A DNA stretch of 64,000 bases from Actinopolymorpha alba DSM 45243 (GCF_000373925.1 NZ_KB892746.1:124001-188000); one strand, 5' to 3'; positions 43,143 through 51,726 are shown, numbered from the stretch's first letter. The notes: a model not told the origin generated them from the sequence alone. Numbers and translations: made by a program.

Positions 43143-44389
43143 GGCCGCGCCCCCTGCCGGGTTGCCTGGTGGGCCGCGTCCTCCACCGTCGTCCGGCCGC
43201 ACGGGTCACCCGGGTTCTCCTCGGGTTCGGGGTACCTCGTGGCTGAGCCGGCGCTGGACGGCTCGGTCTGCTGACCGGTCGGCTTGTCGGTGGGCAGTCG
43301 TACGAAGTGGTAGGGCGGCCACGGTCCGGTCACCTCGAACCGCAGGCCTTCGTCGGTGTAGCGCGCGCTCGTGGAGCGGATCGCTTCATGGAAGTCCCGC
43401 TCCGCCGACCGAGGTATGAGATACACGGCGTCGAAGACCAGCGCCGTTGGCTCGTCGGGCCGCGAGGCCGCGCGGACCACGGTCTCCCGTGCGTAGGTCG
43501 TCAAGGCCTGCTTGACGTCGGCCGCGGTCTCCGCACGTGCGTGGCGCGCGCGTTCCCGTGCTGCGGCGGCGTCCCGGCGTTGGCGCATCCAGGCGGTCCC
43601 GCCGGTCACCTCGCCGGCAGTGGGGTGCCCCCGGCCCGTCGACTCCTCGCGCGTGCGTACCTTCACGCCCCACTCGGCGGTTCCGTCGAGGCGCCGAAGC
43701 TCGGCGGTGAGTTGGTCCGCATGGCTGTCCAGCACGGCCCGCACCTGGCCGCGACTCGGATAGAGCGCACCGAAGCGGAACGGCAGCGCGGTCGTGAGCG
43801 TGCAGAGTTGCTCGATCACGCGTTCGTGCGCGCGGACCGCCCGCGGAAGCCAACCTTCGGGAGTCAGGTCAGGCTCCTCGCCGCCGGTACGGAAGCCGGC
43901 CAGAGGCACCTCGGCGGTGACCGCGCACAGATTCTCGGTGGAGACCAATTCCACCGGCCGCTCCTCGACACCGACCAGAGGGGGTAGGTCCTGGCCCGCG
44001 TCCGCCGCGACGATGGCGTACAGATACCAGGCCGTCTCCGGCTCCGCCGGCCGAGGTTCGGGTATCTCCGGCCCGGCCAGCTCCGGCCCGGCCAGCTCCG
44101 GCCCGGCCAGCTCCGGCCCGGCCAGCTCCGGCCCGGCCAGCTCCGGCCCGGCCAGCTCCGGCTCGGTCTTCGCTGCCTCAGCGGTCATCGGCTCGGCGGC
44201 GGGCGGCTGAGCCACCGCGGCCGGCGCGCCCACCTGCGCCCGCATGGCGGCGCGGTACCGCTCCACGAGTTGACCCACGAGTTCCTTGCGGACGATGGCG
44301 CGGGCCTCGCGGTCGGCCTCGGCGAGTAGCGAGGCCACCGCTTCCGGCGTCGGCCCTGGAGCGGATCGACGAGCCGGCTGGCCTGTCAT
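43139..44389 (-). CDS. gvpL: gas vesicle protein GvpL/GvpF with repeat-containing N-terminal extension
   Basis: The 416-residue protein has an N-terminal helical region (about 1-55), an insert of tandem PELAG units (about 76-108), and a C-terminal GvpL/F domain (about 117-385): TAWYLYAIVAADAGQDLPPL, LPFRFGALYPSRGQVRAVL, FEVTGPWPPYHFVRLP. The PELAG units come from six perfect 15-base repeats at 44066-44155. The tail of 40 residues is acidic and proline-rich. It overlaps gvpJ upstream by ATGA and the mini-ORF downstream. Two GvpF/L proteins per operon is normal in this group. Confidence 0.9.
   Translation of the reverse strand: MTGQPARRSAPGPTPEAVASLLAEADREARAIVRKELVGQLVERYRAAMRAQVGAPAAVAQPPAAEPMTAEAAKTEPELAGPELAGPELAGPELAGPELAGPELAGPEIPEPRPAEPETAWYLYAIVAADAGQDLPPLVGVEERPVELVSTENLCAVTAEVPLAGFRTGGEEPDLTPEGWLPRAVRAHERVIEQLCTLTTALPFRFGALYPSRGQVRAVLDSHADQLTAELRRLDGTAEWGVKVRTREESTGRGHPTAGEVTGGTAWMRQRRDAAAARERARHARAETAADVKQALTTYARETVVRAASRPDEPTALVFDAVYLIPRSAERDFHEAIRSTSARYTDEGLRFEVTGPWPPYHFVRLPTDKPTGQQTEPSSAGSATRYPEPEENPGDPCGRTTVEDAAHQATRQGARP
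44066..44155 (-). repeat. six perfect 15-bp tandem repeats inside gvpL
   Basis: Plus-strand unit CTCCGGCCCGGCCAG occurs six times without change, encoding a (PELAG)n spacer on the minus strand. The array keeps the frame whatever its copy number and is a likely site of length variation by slippage. It is coding and not CRISPR-like, since there are no spacers. Confidence 0.95.
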
Positions 44390-44835
44390 CGCCGGCCCTC
44401 CTCACCGCGAGGGGAGCGTTCTCGGGCATGCGCACGGGTCGCGTACCGGTCGTCAGACATTCCCTCGAGCTCAGCCCGCTCCCTGGCGTACTCGCGCTCG
44501 ATCTCCTCAGCCGGCAGTCCAGCGCGCTGGACGAGCTGCTCCAGGCGTTCGACCCGGCCCCGGAGTTCGCGGTTCTCCCGTTCGAGCGCGTTGTTGCCGG
44601 TAAGGAAGGGGTCGGACCTCCACCAGTCAATACCCATATCCCGGGCGGTGTCGACAGATGCGATCAGGAGCCTGATTTTGAGAGTGAGGAGTTCGATGTC
44701 GAGAACATTCACCATGATGTCGCCAGCAATGACGACACCCTTGTCGAGTACCCGCTCAAGGATGTCCGCCAGCGAATCTGTCGACCGCGAGACCGGGACC
44801 ATATCGCTGCTGCGGTAACTGGGTCTGCTGGTCAC
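44386..44835 (-). CDS. gvpJ: gas vesicle protein GvpJ
   Basis: The 149-residue protein has a GvpA-family core (about 21-75): SLADILERVLDKGVVIAGDI, VNVLDIELLTLKIRLLIAS, followed by VDTARDMGIDWWRSDPF, the GvpJ-type ending. A coiled-coil-like acidic tail (about 85-149, ENRELRGRVERLEQLVQRAG) follows. GvpJ is a minor wall component, placed in nucleation of vesicles. In actinobacteria this gene is often annotated as GvpA. It overlaps gvpO and gvpL by ATGA. Confidence 0.9.
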   Translation of the reverse strand: MTSRPSYRSSDMVPVSRSTDSLADILERVLDKGVVIAGDIMVNVLDIELLTLKIRLLIASVDTARDMGIDWWRSDPFLTGNNALERENRELRGRVERLEQLVQRAGLPAEEIEREYARERAELEGMSDDRYATRAHARERSPRGEEGRR

Positions 44836-45161
44836 AGTTCACCTGCCTGGTTGCGGGTGTATCGGCGGGTGCGTTTGTAGGAGACAACATTCCCGCTGTC
44901 GTCGGTCTTGGCCTCATAACTCGCAAGCACGCTCGTCGAGTCTGGTACGCGTTCCAACTCGACGACCTCGATCTGGAAATGCCAGCCATCGTCGGCCTGC
45001 TCCAGCCGGGAAATGCCCTCCGTCGGTCGGCCGGTGAGCATCGAAAGTTGGTCCATCGCCGTACGCGAAACAGCCATCGCGTCCGCGGCGCCCGGCGTTC
45101 CCTGCCGGGAAGGTGAGGCACGCTCGGGCCGGTCTTGGTCGTATGCTCGCCCGTCAGCCAT
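44832..45161 (-). CDS. gvpO: gas vesicle protein GvpO
   Basis: The 109-residue protein matches GvpO: RTAMDQLSMLTGRPTEGISR in the helical N-half and GWHFQIEVVELERVPDSTSV, LASYEAKTDDSGNVVSYKRT-type ending at RYTRNQAGEL. Its N-terminus is charged and disordered. It is the first gene of the operon, starting at ATG 45161 (GGAGGAGAGG upstream). GvpO is required for vesicles and in haloarchaea affects gvpA transcript levels. The region 45162-45448 to its right, with no gene, should hold the operon promoter; I see no clear sigma consensus there. Confidence 0.9.
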   Translation of the reverse strand: MADGRAYDQDRPERASPSRQGTPGAADAMAVSRTAMDQLSMLTGRPTEGISRLEQADDGWHFQIEVVELERVPDSTSVLASYEAKTDDSGNVVSYKRTRRYTRNQAGEL

Positions 45162-45475
45162 CGCCACCTCTCCTCCGTGGTGACAGCTCACTCGGCGCCG
45201 CGCCAACGTGGGCTTGCCGGCACGAAGCCCTTAAAAGAACCCTCCACCCTCCACCGCAGGTATTCAAGGTCCTGGCAACGCTCGATACCCGCTCCAGCCG
45301 GCGCTGGTTGCGCTGGCCCATATTCGTAGGCTGCCCAGCATTATGGGTAACTGTCTAGCAAGAGTTCTGATTAATTCCCTTTGTGTGCCGTTCATGAGGT
45401 GATTCAGTCGACGTCGGCAACCGGGCGGCGGTAAAAGAGTCGAGATCGTTGGCGGATTTCTCTCCTGTGCCGTCC

Positions 45476-46114
45476 ATGAGCGGCATGGTGGGTGCTATGG
45501 CGTGGTGGAACGCGCTCAGTCCGACCGTCCAACGGATCCTGCTCGTCGCCGTTGGCGTTCTCGCCGGTGCGCTCGTCGCGATGATCGCGCAGGGACTCAG
45601 CGTGCGGAGAAGCAACAAGCAGATGCTGAGGCTGCTCGATCAGCAGGCCACCGAGCAGCGCCAGGCATGGGAGGCCGAGGCGAGGGACCGGCGGCGGATG
45701 TCGGCTCTGGCCGAGCGACAGCAGGCGTACGCCCGCTTCATGAGCCTGGCCTGGCAGTACGAACAGGCCGTCGGGGAGGTCCGCACCACTCGGCACGACG
45801 TCGAGCTCCTGACCCGGCGACGGGAAGGGGTGCCCGACCCGGATGACGACGTGGAGCAGGCGCTGCTGGCCGCGACCGCTCGCCAGGGGCGCGTCCGGGA
45901 CGAGCTGGTGGAGGCGCGCGAGATGGTCCGGCTCCTCGCACCCCCGCAGGTCTGGTACGCCGCCGACTGCTGGTTCGTGGACCTGATCGGCGGTGAGCTG
46001 GCCGGCGTACAACGTGCGAAGAATGACTTTGTGGGCCAGGCCCGGGCAGATGTGGGCACAGCCGACCGCACGGGCGAGCGGGCCCGGCAGACCGAGGTGG
46101 TCAAGCCGCGCTGA
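45476..46114 (+). CDS. membrane-anchored coiled-coil protein of unknown function
   Basis: The roughly 212-residue product has one hydrophobic segment near the N-terminus (RILLVAVGVLAGALVAMIAQ) followed by a long charged helix, probably a coiled coil (about 45-105: MLRLLDQQATEQRQAWEAEA). The C-terminus contains a second short hydrophobic region (VWYAADCWFVDLIGGELAG). I do not recognise a family. The start is uncertain; ATG 45476, 45485 or 45497 are all possible and the longest frame reaches 45449. It is divergent from gvpO but need not be related to gas vesicles. Confidence 0.65.
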   Translation: MSGMVGAMAWWNALSPTVQRILLVAVGVLAGALVAMIAQGLSVRRSNKQMLRLLDQQATEQRQAWEAEARDRRRMSALAERQQAYARFMSLAWQYEQAVGEVRTTRHDVELLTRRREGVPDPDDDVEQALLAATARQGRVRDELVEAREMVRLLAPPQVWYAADCWFVDLIGGELAGVQRAKNDFVGQARADVGTADRTGERARQTEVVKPR

Positions 46115-46262
46115 CCCGGCTCGCGCGGCCCCGCCGGCCGTTGCGTTCGAGTTCGCTGCTGGCGCAACTTTCTCGCTGTCGGCGCAATCTACTGGCCAGC
46201 CGGCGACGACACCCGCGAGTGTGCTTCCAGCCCAGAAATCCCGGACCAGCCGGAAGGTCGCC

Positions 46263-47273
46263 ATGCGCATACTCGTTCTCGGTGGAACCATCTTTCTCTC
46301 CAAGGCCGTCGCGGCCGAAGCCGTTGCCCGCGGACACGAGGTGACCTGCGCGGCGCGGGGGAGCAGCGGCGAGCCGCCGGCCGGCGCGTCGTTCGTACGC
46401 GTTGATCGAGATGACCCCGAGGGGCTCACGGCGCTGGCTGGGCAGAGTTTCGACGCGGTGTTCGACGTGGCCCGCCAGCCCACTCAGGTGCGCCGGGCCC
46501 TCGCGGCGTTCGCCGCTGGCAGCGTGCACTGGACCTTCGTGTCGACGATGAACGTCTACGCCGACGACAGCACGCCCGGGCAGCACGGTGACACGGCGAT
46601 CCTGCGGGAGGCGCTGCCGGCAGACGCGGACGAAGACGATGCGGAAAACTACGGCGCGGCCAAGGTCGCCTGCGAGAACGCCGTCGCCGACGCCGTGGGT
46701 GACAGGGCATTCGTCGTCCGCGCCGGCCTCATCGTCGGTCCGGGTGACCCGAGTGACCGGTTCACCTACTGGCCGGTGCGGCTGGCGCGGGGTGGTGAGG
46801 TGGCAGCGCCGGGCGCGCCGGAGGATTCGGTGCAGTTCGTGGACGTACGCGACCTTGCGAACTGGATCGTGGACGCCGCGGAGACCCGCCTCACCGGCAC
46901 GTACGACGCGACGTACCCGCCGAGGTCGCGGGGCGAAATCCTGACCAGGATTGGTGCCGCGGTGGGTGGGCAGCAGCCGGCCCTGACCTGGGTCGACCAG
47001 GAGTTCCTCACCGCCGAGAAGGTCAACCCCTGGTCCGGGCCGCGTTCAGTGCCGTTGTGGTTGCCGCTTCCGGAGTACGCGGGGTTCATGACCCGCGACG
47101 TCAGCCCGGCGCAGGCGGCGGGCCTGTCAGCGCGCCCGCTGGAGGAGACGGCCCGCGACACCCTTGCCTGGGTCCGCTCGTCCGGCCGTGACGCGCTCCG
47201 CTGTGGCCTCACGGCAGCTGAGGAGACCGAGCTGCTGGCGGCCTGGCATCGCCGGGATCCAGCTCGAGGGTGA
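46263..47273 (+). CDS. NAD-dependent epimerase/dehydratase family protein
   Basis: The 336-residue protein is an extended short-chain dehydrogenase: MRILVLGGTIFLSKAVAAEA holds the Gly-rich NAD(P)-binding loop (GGTxFLS in place of GxxGxxG, as in the Csp41/reductase-like subgroup), DRDDPEGLTAL the acidic loop after strand 2, and NYGAAKVACENAV the Tyr-x-x-x-Lys catalytic pair. The subgroup is often annotated as a reductase or NAD-dependent epimerase. Translation begins at ATG 46263. It converges on the ECF S-component gene with a 65-base overlap. Confidence 0.85.
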   Translation: MRILVLGGTIFLSKAVAAEAVARGHEVTCAARGSSGEPPAGASFVRVDRDDPEGLTALAGQSFDAVFDVARQPTQVRRALAAFAAGSVHWTFVSTMNVYADDSTPGQHGDTAILREALPADADEDDAENYGAAKVACENAVADAVGDRAFVVRAGLIVGPGDPSDRFTYWPVRLARGGEVAAPGAPEDSVQFVDVRDLANWIVDAAETRLTGTYDATYPPRSRGEILTRIGAAVGGQQPALTWVDQEFLTAEKVNPWSGPRSVPLWLPLPEYAGFMTRDVSPAQAAGLSARPLEETARDTLAWVRSSGRDALRCGLTAAEETELLAAWHRRDPARG

Positions 47274-48072
47274 CCGCTGCTCCGAACGCGGCCCGGCGGG
47301 CGGCCCGGCGCAGAGCCAGCAGAATCGGCCGCCCCGCCACGAGGACGAGCGTGGCATTGAGCAGGGCGCGGGCGGTGTCCCAGCCGAGCGAGGTCGTGGC
47401 GTAGAACGCGGCGTAGTGGCTGAGGTTGGTGAGCAGTGGCGCGCCCGGCACGTACGACGACCCCGGCGGTAGGTACGCCGCGACCGGCCAGAACCACAGG
47501 TTGAGCAATGCGCCGTAGGCGAACCCGGTGAGGCCCGCGTACACCGCGAGGATCACGCGCTCGACCCGCCCCGAGCAGCGGGGAAGGCAACCGGCGCCGA
47601 GTCCGACCCAGGCCAGTCCGATCATCTGGAACGGCATCCATGGCCCGACCCCGCCCGTGAGGAGAGCGTTCGCGAACAGCAGCACGACCCCCAGCGCGAA
47701 GCCGAAGCCCGGACCGAAGACCCGGCCCGCGAGTACCAGCACGAAGAACGCCGGGTCGAACCCGCCAGCGCCCGGGCTGAGGATCTGCAGGCCGGCGCCG
47801 ACGGCAGCGAGGACCCCGAGCATCGCCACCGCCTTCACGTCCATCCCGCCTTCGGACAGCTCGGCGGCGACGACCGCGATCACCAGGGTGAGCACCGCGA
47901 CGAAGAGGTACGGCGCGTCGCCCACATGCTCGCCGAGCGTGCTCGGCTCCGGCGTGAGGAACGGCCAACCGAACCCGACGACGCCGACCGCCGAGGCGAG
48001 GCAGAGCGCCACGACCGACCGCGGCCGCAGGGCCACGACGTTGGTCCCGTTGGTCCCGCTGGGCTGTCCCAT
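47209..48072 (-). CDS. ECF transporter S component, probably corrinoid-related
   Basis: The 287-residue protein has six to seven membrane helices (VVALCLASAVGVVGFGW, FFVLVLAGRVFGPGFG) and the substrate-binding S-component look: GFALGVVLLFANALLTGGVG and PWMPFQMIGLAWVGLGAG. Start at ATG 48072 is supported by GGAGG. It is the last gene behind a cobalamin riboswitch, after cobT-cobU and cobS, so a role in uptake of cobalamin, cobinamide or another corrinoid precursor (as in CbrT) is likely. EcfA and EcfT are not in the window. The C-terminus is a 40-residue charged tail overlapping the epimerase gene. Confidence 0.82.
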   Translation of the reverse strand: MGQPSGTNGTNVVALRPRSVVALCLASAVGVVGFGWPFLTPEPSTLGEHVGDAPYLFVAVLTLVIAVVAAELSEGGMDVKAVAMLGVLAAVGAGLQILSPGAGGFDPAFFVLVLAGRVFGPGFGFALGVVLLFANALLTGGVGPWMPFQMIGLAWVGLGAGCLPRCSGRVERVILAVYAGLTGFAYGALLNLWFWPVAAYLPPGSSYVPGAPLLTNLSHYAAFYATTSLGWDTARALLNATLVLVAGRPILLALRRAARRAAFGAAVTLELDPGDARPPAARSPQLP

Positions 48073-48092
48073 GGCAGCGCCTCCTTTCGTTC

Positions 48093-48923
48093 TCAGCCGG
48101 TGAGGGCGATGGTCAGCAGGACGGCGGTCGACGTGAGTTCGACGATGGAACCGAAGACGTCGCCGGTGACTCCACCGATTCGCCGGACCACCCGGCGCCG
48201 CCAGAGGACGGCGACCGCCGAACCCACCAGGACCGCCGCGACCAGCTGGCCGGCGAGCCGCGGCGTACCCCACAGGAGCGGGCTCGCGGCGAGCAGGATC
48301 GCCGCGAGCAGCCACGCGACCTGCGCCGGCCGCCGGGTCGTCCCGGCCACCAACGCACCGAACCCGTCCGGGCGGGCGACGGGAACGTCACGTCCGGCCG
48401 CGAGGACCACCCCGAACCGCCCGAGGAGTTCGCCGAGGACGAGAGCGAGGCCGCCCGTGAGGGCACCAGCACCGGCTGGGCCGTCGGGCCCAATCGTGGC
48501 GGCGAGTGCGGTCACCTTGACGAGCAGGACGAGGAGGACCGCGATCACCCCGAACGGCCCGATGTCGGACTTCCGCATGATCTCCAGCGCGCGGTCGGGC
48601 GGCGCCGCGCTGCCCAGCCCGTCGATGGTGTCCGCGAGACCGTCCAGGTGCAGGCCGCGGGTGGCGACAGCCAGGATCCCGACCGCCAGGGTGGCGCCCA
48701 GCAGCGCACCGGGCGTCCCGGGCGCCAGGCTGCTCACGGCCCACCACGGCAGGGCCGCGAGGAGGCCGAGGCAGGCGCCGACGAACGGCAGCCACAGGAC
48801 GGCCCGCGCCGTCATACGCCGGTCGAGTGGGTGATGGCCGCCGGGGAACGGCAGGGCCGTGAACATCGTCACGGACACGCCCAGTCCGGCGCCGCGGCGT
48901 ACCGATCCGTCGACCTGCCTCAT
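48093..48923 (-). CDS. cobS: adenosylcobinamide-GDP ribazoletransferase CobS
   Basis: The 276-residue protein is cobalamin synthase, joining adenosylcobinamide-GDP to alpha-ribazole. It has the family's membrane topology and the Asp-rich motif RGLHLDGLADTIDGLGSA with RALEIMRKSDIGPFGVIA (D-G-L-A-D-x-x-D-G), the site for the nucleotide substrate. TMFTALPFPGGHHP at the N-terminus and RIGGVTGDVFGSIVE at the C-terminus are also typical. The ATG at 48923 overlaps the stop of the CobT-CobU gene. Confidence 0.95.
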   Translation of the reverse strand: MRQVDGSVRRGAGLGVSVTMFTALPFPGGHHPLDRRMTARAVLWLPFVGACLGLLAALPWWAVSSLAPGTPGALLGATLAVGILAVATRGLHLDGLADTIDGLGSAAPPDRALEIMRKSDIGPFGVIAVLLVLLVKVTALAATIGPDGPAGAGALTGGLALVLGELLGRFGVVLAAGRDVPVARPDGFGALVAGTTRRPAQVAWLLAAILLAASPLLWGTPRLAGQLVAAVLVGSAVAVLWRRRVVRRIGGVTGDVFGSIVELTSTAVLLTIALTG

Positions 48924-50536
48924 CGGAGTCGCTGCGCGATCCCGGCGGTCGTCAACCACACCTCGTCGGAGTCCGACGCGAGCCGGGAGTTGAGGACGCC
49001 GAGCTGGTCACGGAACACCCGGCCCGACCAGGTGGCGGGTACGACCCCGGACCCGACCTCGTTGCTGACCGCGACGACGGACCGCGTGGTCGTCCGCCAG
49101 CTCGCGACGAGCGCGTCGACCTCGGCGGCGACGGCCTCCTCGGCGTCCGGCTTCTGGTCCCACAGCCCGTGAGCGTCCATCACGCTGGTCAACCAGGTCG
49201 ACAGGCAGTCGATGAGGAGGGGCTCTGGCCCGTCCGCGTCCAGATGCGCCACCAGGTCGCGGGTCTCCACCGTCGTCCAGTGTGCTGGGCGACGCGCGCG
49301 ATGGAGGCGTACGCGTTCCTCCCATTCCGGGTCGTCCGGCGTGGGCTGGGGACCGGTGGCGAGATAGGTGACCGGCGCCGACAGGGGATCCTTGACGAGG
49401 CGTTCCGCGGTCGTGGACTTGCCCGACCGCGCACCGCCCAGGACGAGGACCCGCCGGGGTCGAGACCGCGGCCGGGACGGCGCGGCGCTCGGAGTCTGAA
49501 CGTCAGCCAGCGCGGCGACCTCGCGCAGGACCCGGGCCGCGGCGCCGATGACGGGCAGGGCGAGAACACCGCCGGATCCCTCACCCAACCGCAGGTCCAG
49601 GTCGAGGATCGGCCGCAGCCCAAGGGCCGACAGGGCCAGCCCGGCGCCGGGTTCGGTCGACAGGTGACCGGCGAGGAAGGCGTCGCGCGCATCTGGCGCG
49701 AGCGCCACCGCCGCCAGGGCGGCCGCACCGGCGACCACGCCGTCCAGCACCACTGGCACCCGTGCCGCCGCCGCGCCCAGCAGGAACCCAACCGTGGCGG
49801 CGTGCTCCAGCCCACCAACCGCCGCGAGGACGCCGAGCGGGTCGCCCCGGTCGGGCCGGTGCAGGTCCATGGCCCGGCGTACGACGTCGACCTTGTGCGC
49901 CCAGGTGGCATCGTCGATGCCCGCGCCGCGGCCCGTCACGTCCTCGACGCTGGCTCCGGTGAAGGCGGCGATCATCGCTGCCGACGGCGTGGTGTTGGCG
50001 ATTCCCATGTCACCCGTCACCAGACAGCGGCACCCTTCGGCCACCAGGTCGGAGGCGGTCTCGATGCCGACCTCGATCGCCTGGACGGCCTCGGCTCGGC
50101 TCATCGCGGGCTCGGTGCTGAGATCCCGCGTCCCACGCCGGACCTTGCGCGACACGAGACCGGGCGCGGGGTCGAGGTCGGCATCGACACCCACGTCGAC
50201 CACCCGGAGCCGGGCTCCGGCCTGCCGGGTCAGCGCGTTGACGACCGCTCCGCCGGACAGGAACGTCGCGACCATTGCCGCGGTGATCTCCTGCGGCCAG
50301 GACGACACGGCTTGGCGGTGCACACCATGGTCACCGGCGAAGACGGCGAGCCCGGCCGGCTCGGGGATCGGCGGTGGGCAGCGGCCGGCCAGTCCGGCAA
50401 GTCGTACGCCGATGTCCTCCACGACGCCCAACGCACCCGGCGGTTTGACCAGGCTCTCCTGCCGGGCCCGCGCGTCGGCGACCGCGCCGGAGTCGAGAGG
50501 TCTGATCGCGCGCACGGTCAGCTCGAGCGGAGTCAC
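48920..50536 (-). CDS. CobT-CobU fusion (DMB phosphoribosyltransferase plus adenosylcobinamide kinase/guanylyltransferase)
   Basis: The 538-residue protein fuses two steps of nucleotide-loop assembly. Residues about 1-345 are CobT: LVKPPGALGVVEDIGVRLAG, AVFAGDHGVHRQ, and GRGAGIDDATWAHKVDVV carry the substrate loops; the catalytic glutamate region is STEPGAGLALSALGLRPILD. Residues about 365-538 are CobU/CobP: P-loop LGGARSGKSTTAERLV, LIDCLSTWLTS and VSNEVGSGVVPATWSGRVFR (bifunctional kinase and guanylyltransferase). It follows the cobalamin riboswitch and overlaps cobS by ATGA. Confidence 0.95.
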   Translation of the reverse strand: MTPLELTVRAIRPLDSGAVADARARQESLVKPPGALGVVEDIGVRLAGLAGRCPPPIPEPAGLAVFAGDHGVHRQAVSSWPQEITAAMVATFLSGGAVVNALTRQAGARLRVVDVGVDADLDPAPGLVSRKVRRGTRDLSTEPAMSRAEAVQAIEVGIETASDLVAEGCRCLVTGDMGIANTTPSAAMIAAFTGASVEDVTGRGAGIDDATWAHKVDVVRRAMDLHRPDRGDPLGVLAAVGGLEHAATVGFLLGAAAARVPVVLDGVVAGAAALAAVALAPDARDAFLAGHLSTEPGAGLALSALGLRPILDLDLRLGEGSGGVLALPVIGAAARVLREVAALADVQTPSAAPSRPRSRPRRVLVLGGARSGKSTTAERLVKDPLSAPVTYLATGPQPTPDDPEWEERVRLHRARRPAHWTTVETRDLVAHLDADGPEPLLIDCLSTWLTSVMDAHGLWDQKPDAEEAVAAEVDALVASWRTTTRSVVAVSNEVGSGVVPATWSGRVFRDQLGVLNSRLASDSDEVWLTTAGIAQRLR

Positions 50537-50625
50537 GTGACTACCTCCACGAAGCCACGGACGAGCGACGTCACGGCACGCGCGACATCACATCCTTCAC
50601 GGGAGTCCTCGCCCTGGATGGATAA

Positions 50626-50778
50626 GCCGACGGCCGGAGTGTCCTGGCTCCCAGATCGTCGCGCGCCCTTCGCCTTCCAGCCGCCTGTGCGGCCGTGGCT
50701 ACAAGCTCGAAGGGACGCTACCTGGTGACAGTGGCGGGACCGCCCCGGATTCGCACCGGGTTCCTCCGTGCCGTCGGC
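50626..50778 (-). promoter_or_regulatory. cobalamin (B12) riboswitch
   Basis: On the minus strand the conserved core is plain: GGAACCCGGTGCGAATCCGG, then GCGGTCCCGCCACTGT (B12 box elements), and downstream GGGAGCCAGGACACTCC (consensus AGYCAGGAnAC). The closing stem is formed by GCCGACGGC (50770-50778 complement) with GCCGTCGGC (50626-50634 complement), and CGGAG/CTCCG extend it. It lies about 90 bases upstream of the CobT-CobU start codon and should shut off the operon when adenosylcobalamin is abundant. Confidence 0.95.
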
Positions 50779-50919
50779 GAACAGGATGGCACACCACACC
50801 CCCGAGGTGGGCACCGCGGATGGGGACGAGGCTCCCTCGACGGACTGCTCGCAAGCTTGCTTTGACGTCTCGTCGAGTGAGTCTCATCCCCATCCGGCGC
50901 GTGGTTGGGCCGGATCCTG

Positions 50920-51723
50920 TCAGTACGAGCAGGAGTTGAGCATCGACTGGAGCGCGGACTTCTCAGAGGACTGCAGCTTGAGGGACCAGTGGTACTTCAC
51001 CCGGATCCACATCTTCGAATAGGTGCAGTAGTAGGACGTGCGTGGCGGCTTCCAGCTGGCCGGGTCGTTGTCGCCCTTCGCCTGGTTGACGTTGTCGGTG
51101 ACCGCGATGAGTTGTGGGTACGTCAGATCGTTGGCGAACGCCTGCCGCCGGCTGGTGGTCCAGCCGCTGGCGCCAGACCGCCAGGCCTCGGCGAGGGGCA
51201 CCACATGGTCGATGTCCACGTCGGTGGGGCTGTACCACGTGGCCCCGTCGTACGGGCTGTACCAACTGCCGGAGGTCGCGTAGCAGGAGCCGTCGACGAC
51301 GACGTTGCTGCCGTCCCGCTTGAGGACGGTCTCGCGGGTGTTGCAGGTGCCGGAGATCGTGATCCAGTGCGGGAACAGGTCGCGCGAGTAGCCGGTCATG
51401 GAGCCTTCGGAGGCCACCGTCAGCGCGTTCAGCTCGGCCTGGGCGGTCGACTTGCTGGGAACGTTGCGCGGCGTCGCGGCGGCCGGGGGAGCCAGGCTCA
51501 CCGACGCGATGACGGCGCTCAGGGTCGCGGCGACGATGCCGAACCAGCGTCTGCGGGCACAGTGGTCGATCGGAACACGGGACCTCCTGGTGCTGCAGGG
51601 GCGAGTGCTGCGGGTTTGACCCCTTTGACCGTTGCAGACCAGTATGACCAGAGTTCCGCCGCTGCGTAACGGTGCCGCAACGGATAGTGGAAGATCGCGA
51701 GTGACTGCCGGCGGAAGCAGCAA
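50920..51723 (-). CDS. secreted HNH-family nuclease (DUF1524-like)
   Basis: The mature part of about 200 residues resembles actinobacterial secreted HNH nucleases: DVDIDHVVPLAEAWRSGAS contains the D-H-V-V-P motif, and NVNQAKGDNDPASWKPP the asparagine/lysine part of the HNH fold, with cysteines for a disulphide. A signal peptide (RWFGIVAATLSAVIASVSLA) ends near AAAT. The start is unclear: the longest frame opens with TTG at 51723, deep in the methyltransferase end. A perfect AGGAGG lies near 51583 with a GTG 5 bases after it, but that GTG is one base out of frame. One missing base would explain this. Confidence 0.78.
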   Translation of the reverse strand: MLLPPAVTRDLPLSVAAPLRSGGTLVILVCNGQRGQTRSTRPCSTRRSRVPIDHCARRRWFGIVAATLSAVIASVSLAPPAAATPRNVPSKSTAQAELNALTVASEGSMTGYSRDLFPHWITISGTCNTRETVLKRDGSNVVVDGSCYATSGSWYSPYDGATWYSPTDVDIDHVVPLAEAWRSGASGWTTSRRQAFANDLTYPQLIAVTDNVNQAKGDNDPASWKPPRTSYYCTYSKMWIRVKYHWSLKLQSSEKSALQSMLNSCSY

Positions 51724-51726
51724 GGA

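Noticed and set aside
44066-44155. Regular tandem repeats, considered as CRISPR array
   Set aside because: The 15-base units are contiguous with no spacers and encode PELAG inside gvpL.
45162-45448. Sigma-B-type GGGTAT motif ahead of gvpO
   Set aside because: A GGGTAT occurs on the minus strand, but no GTTT-like -35 lies at 14-16 bases, so I did not annotate a promoter.
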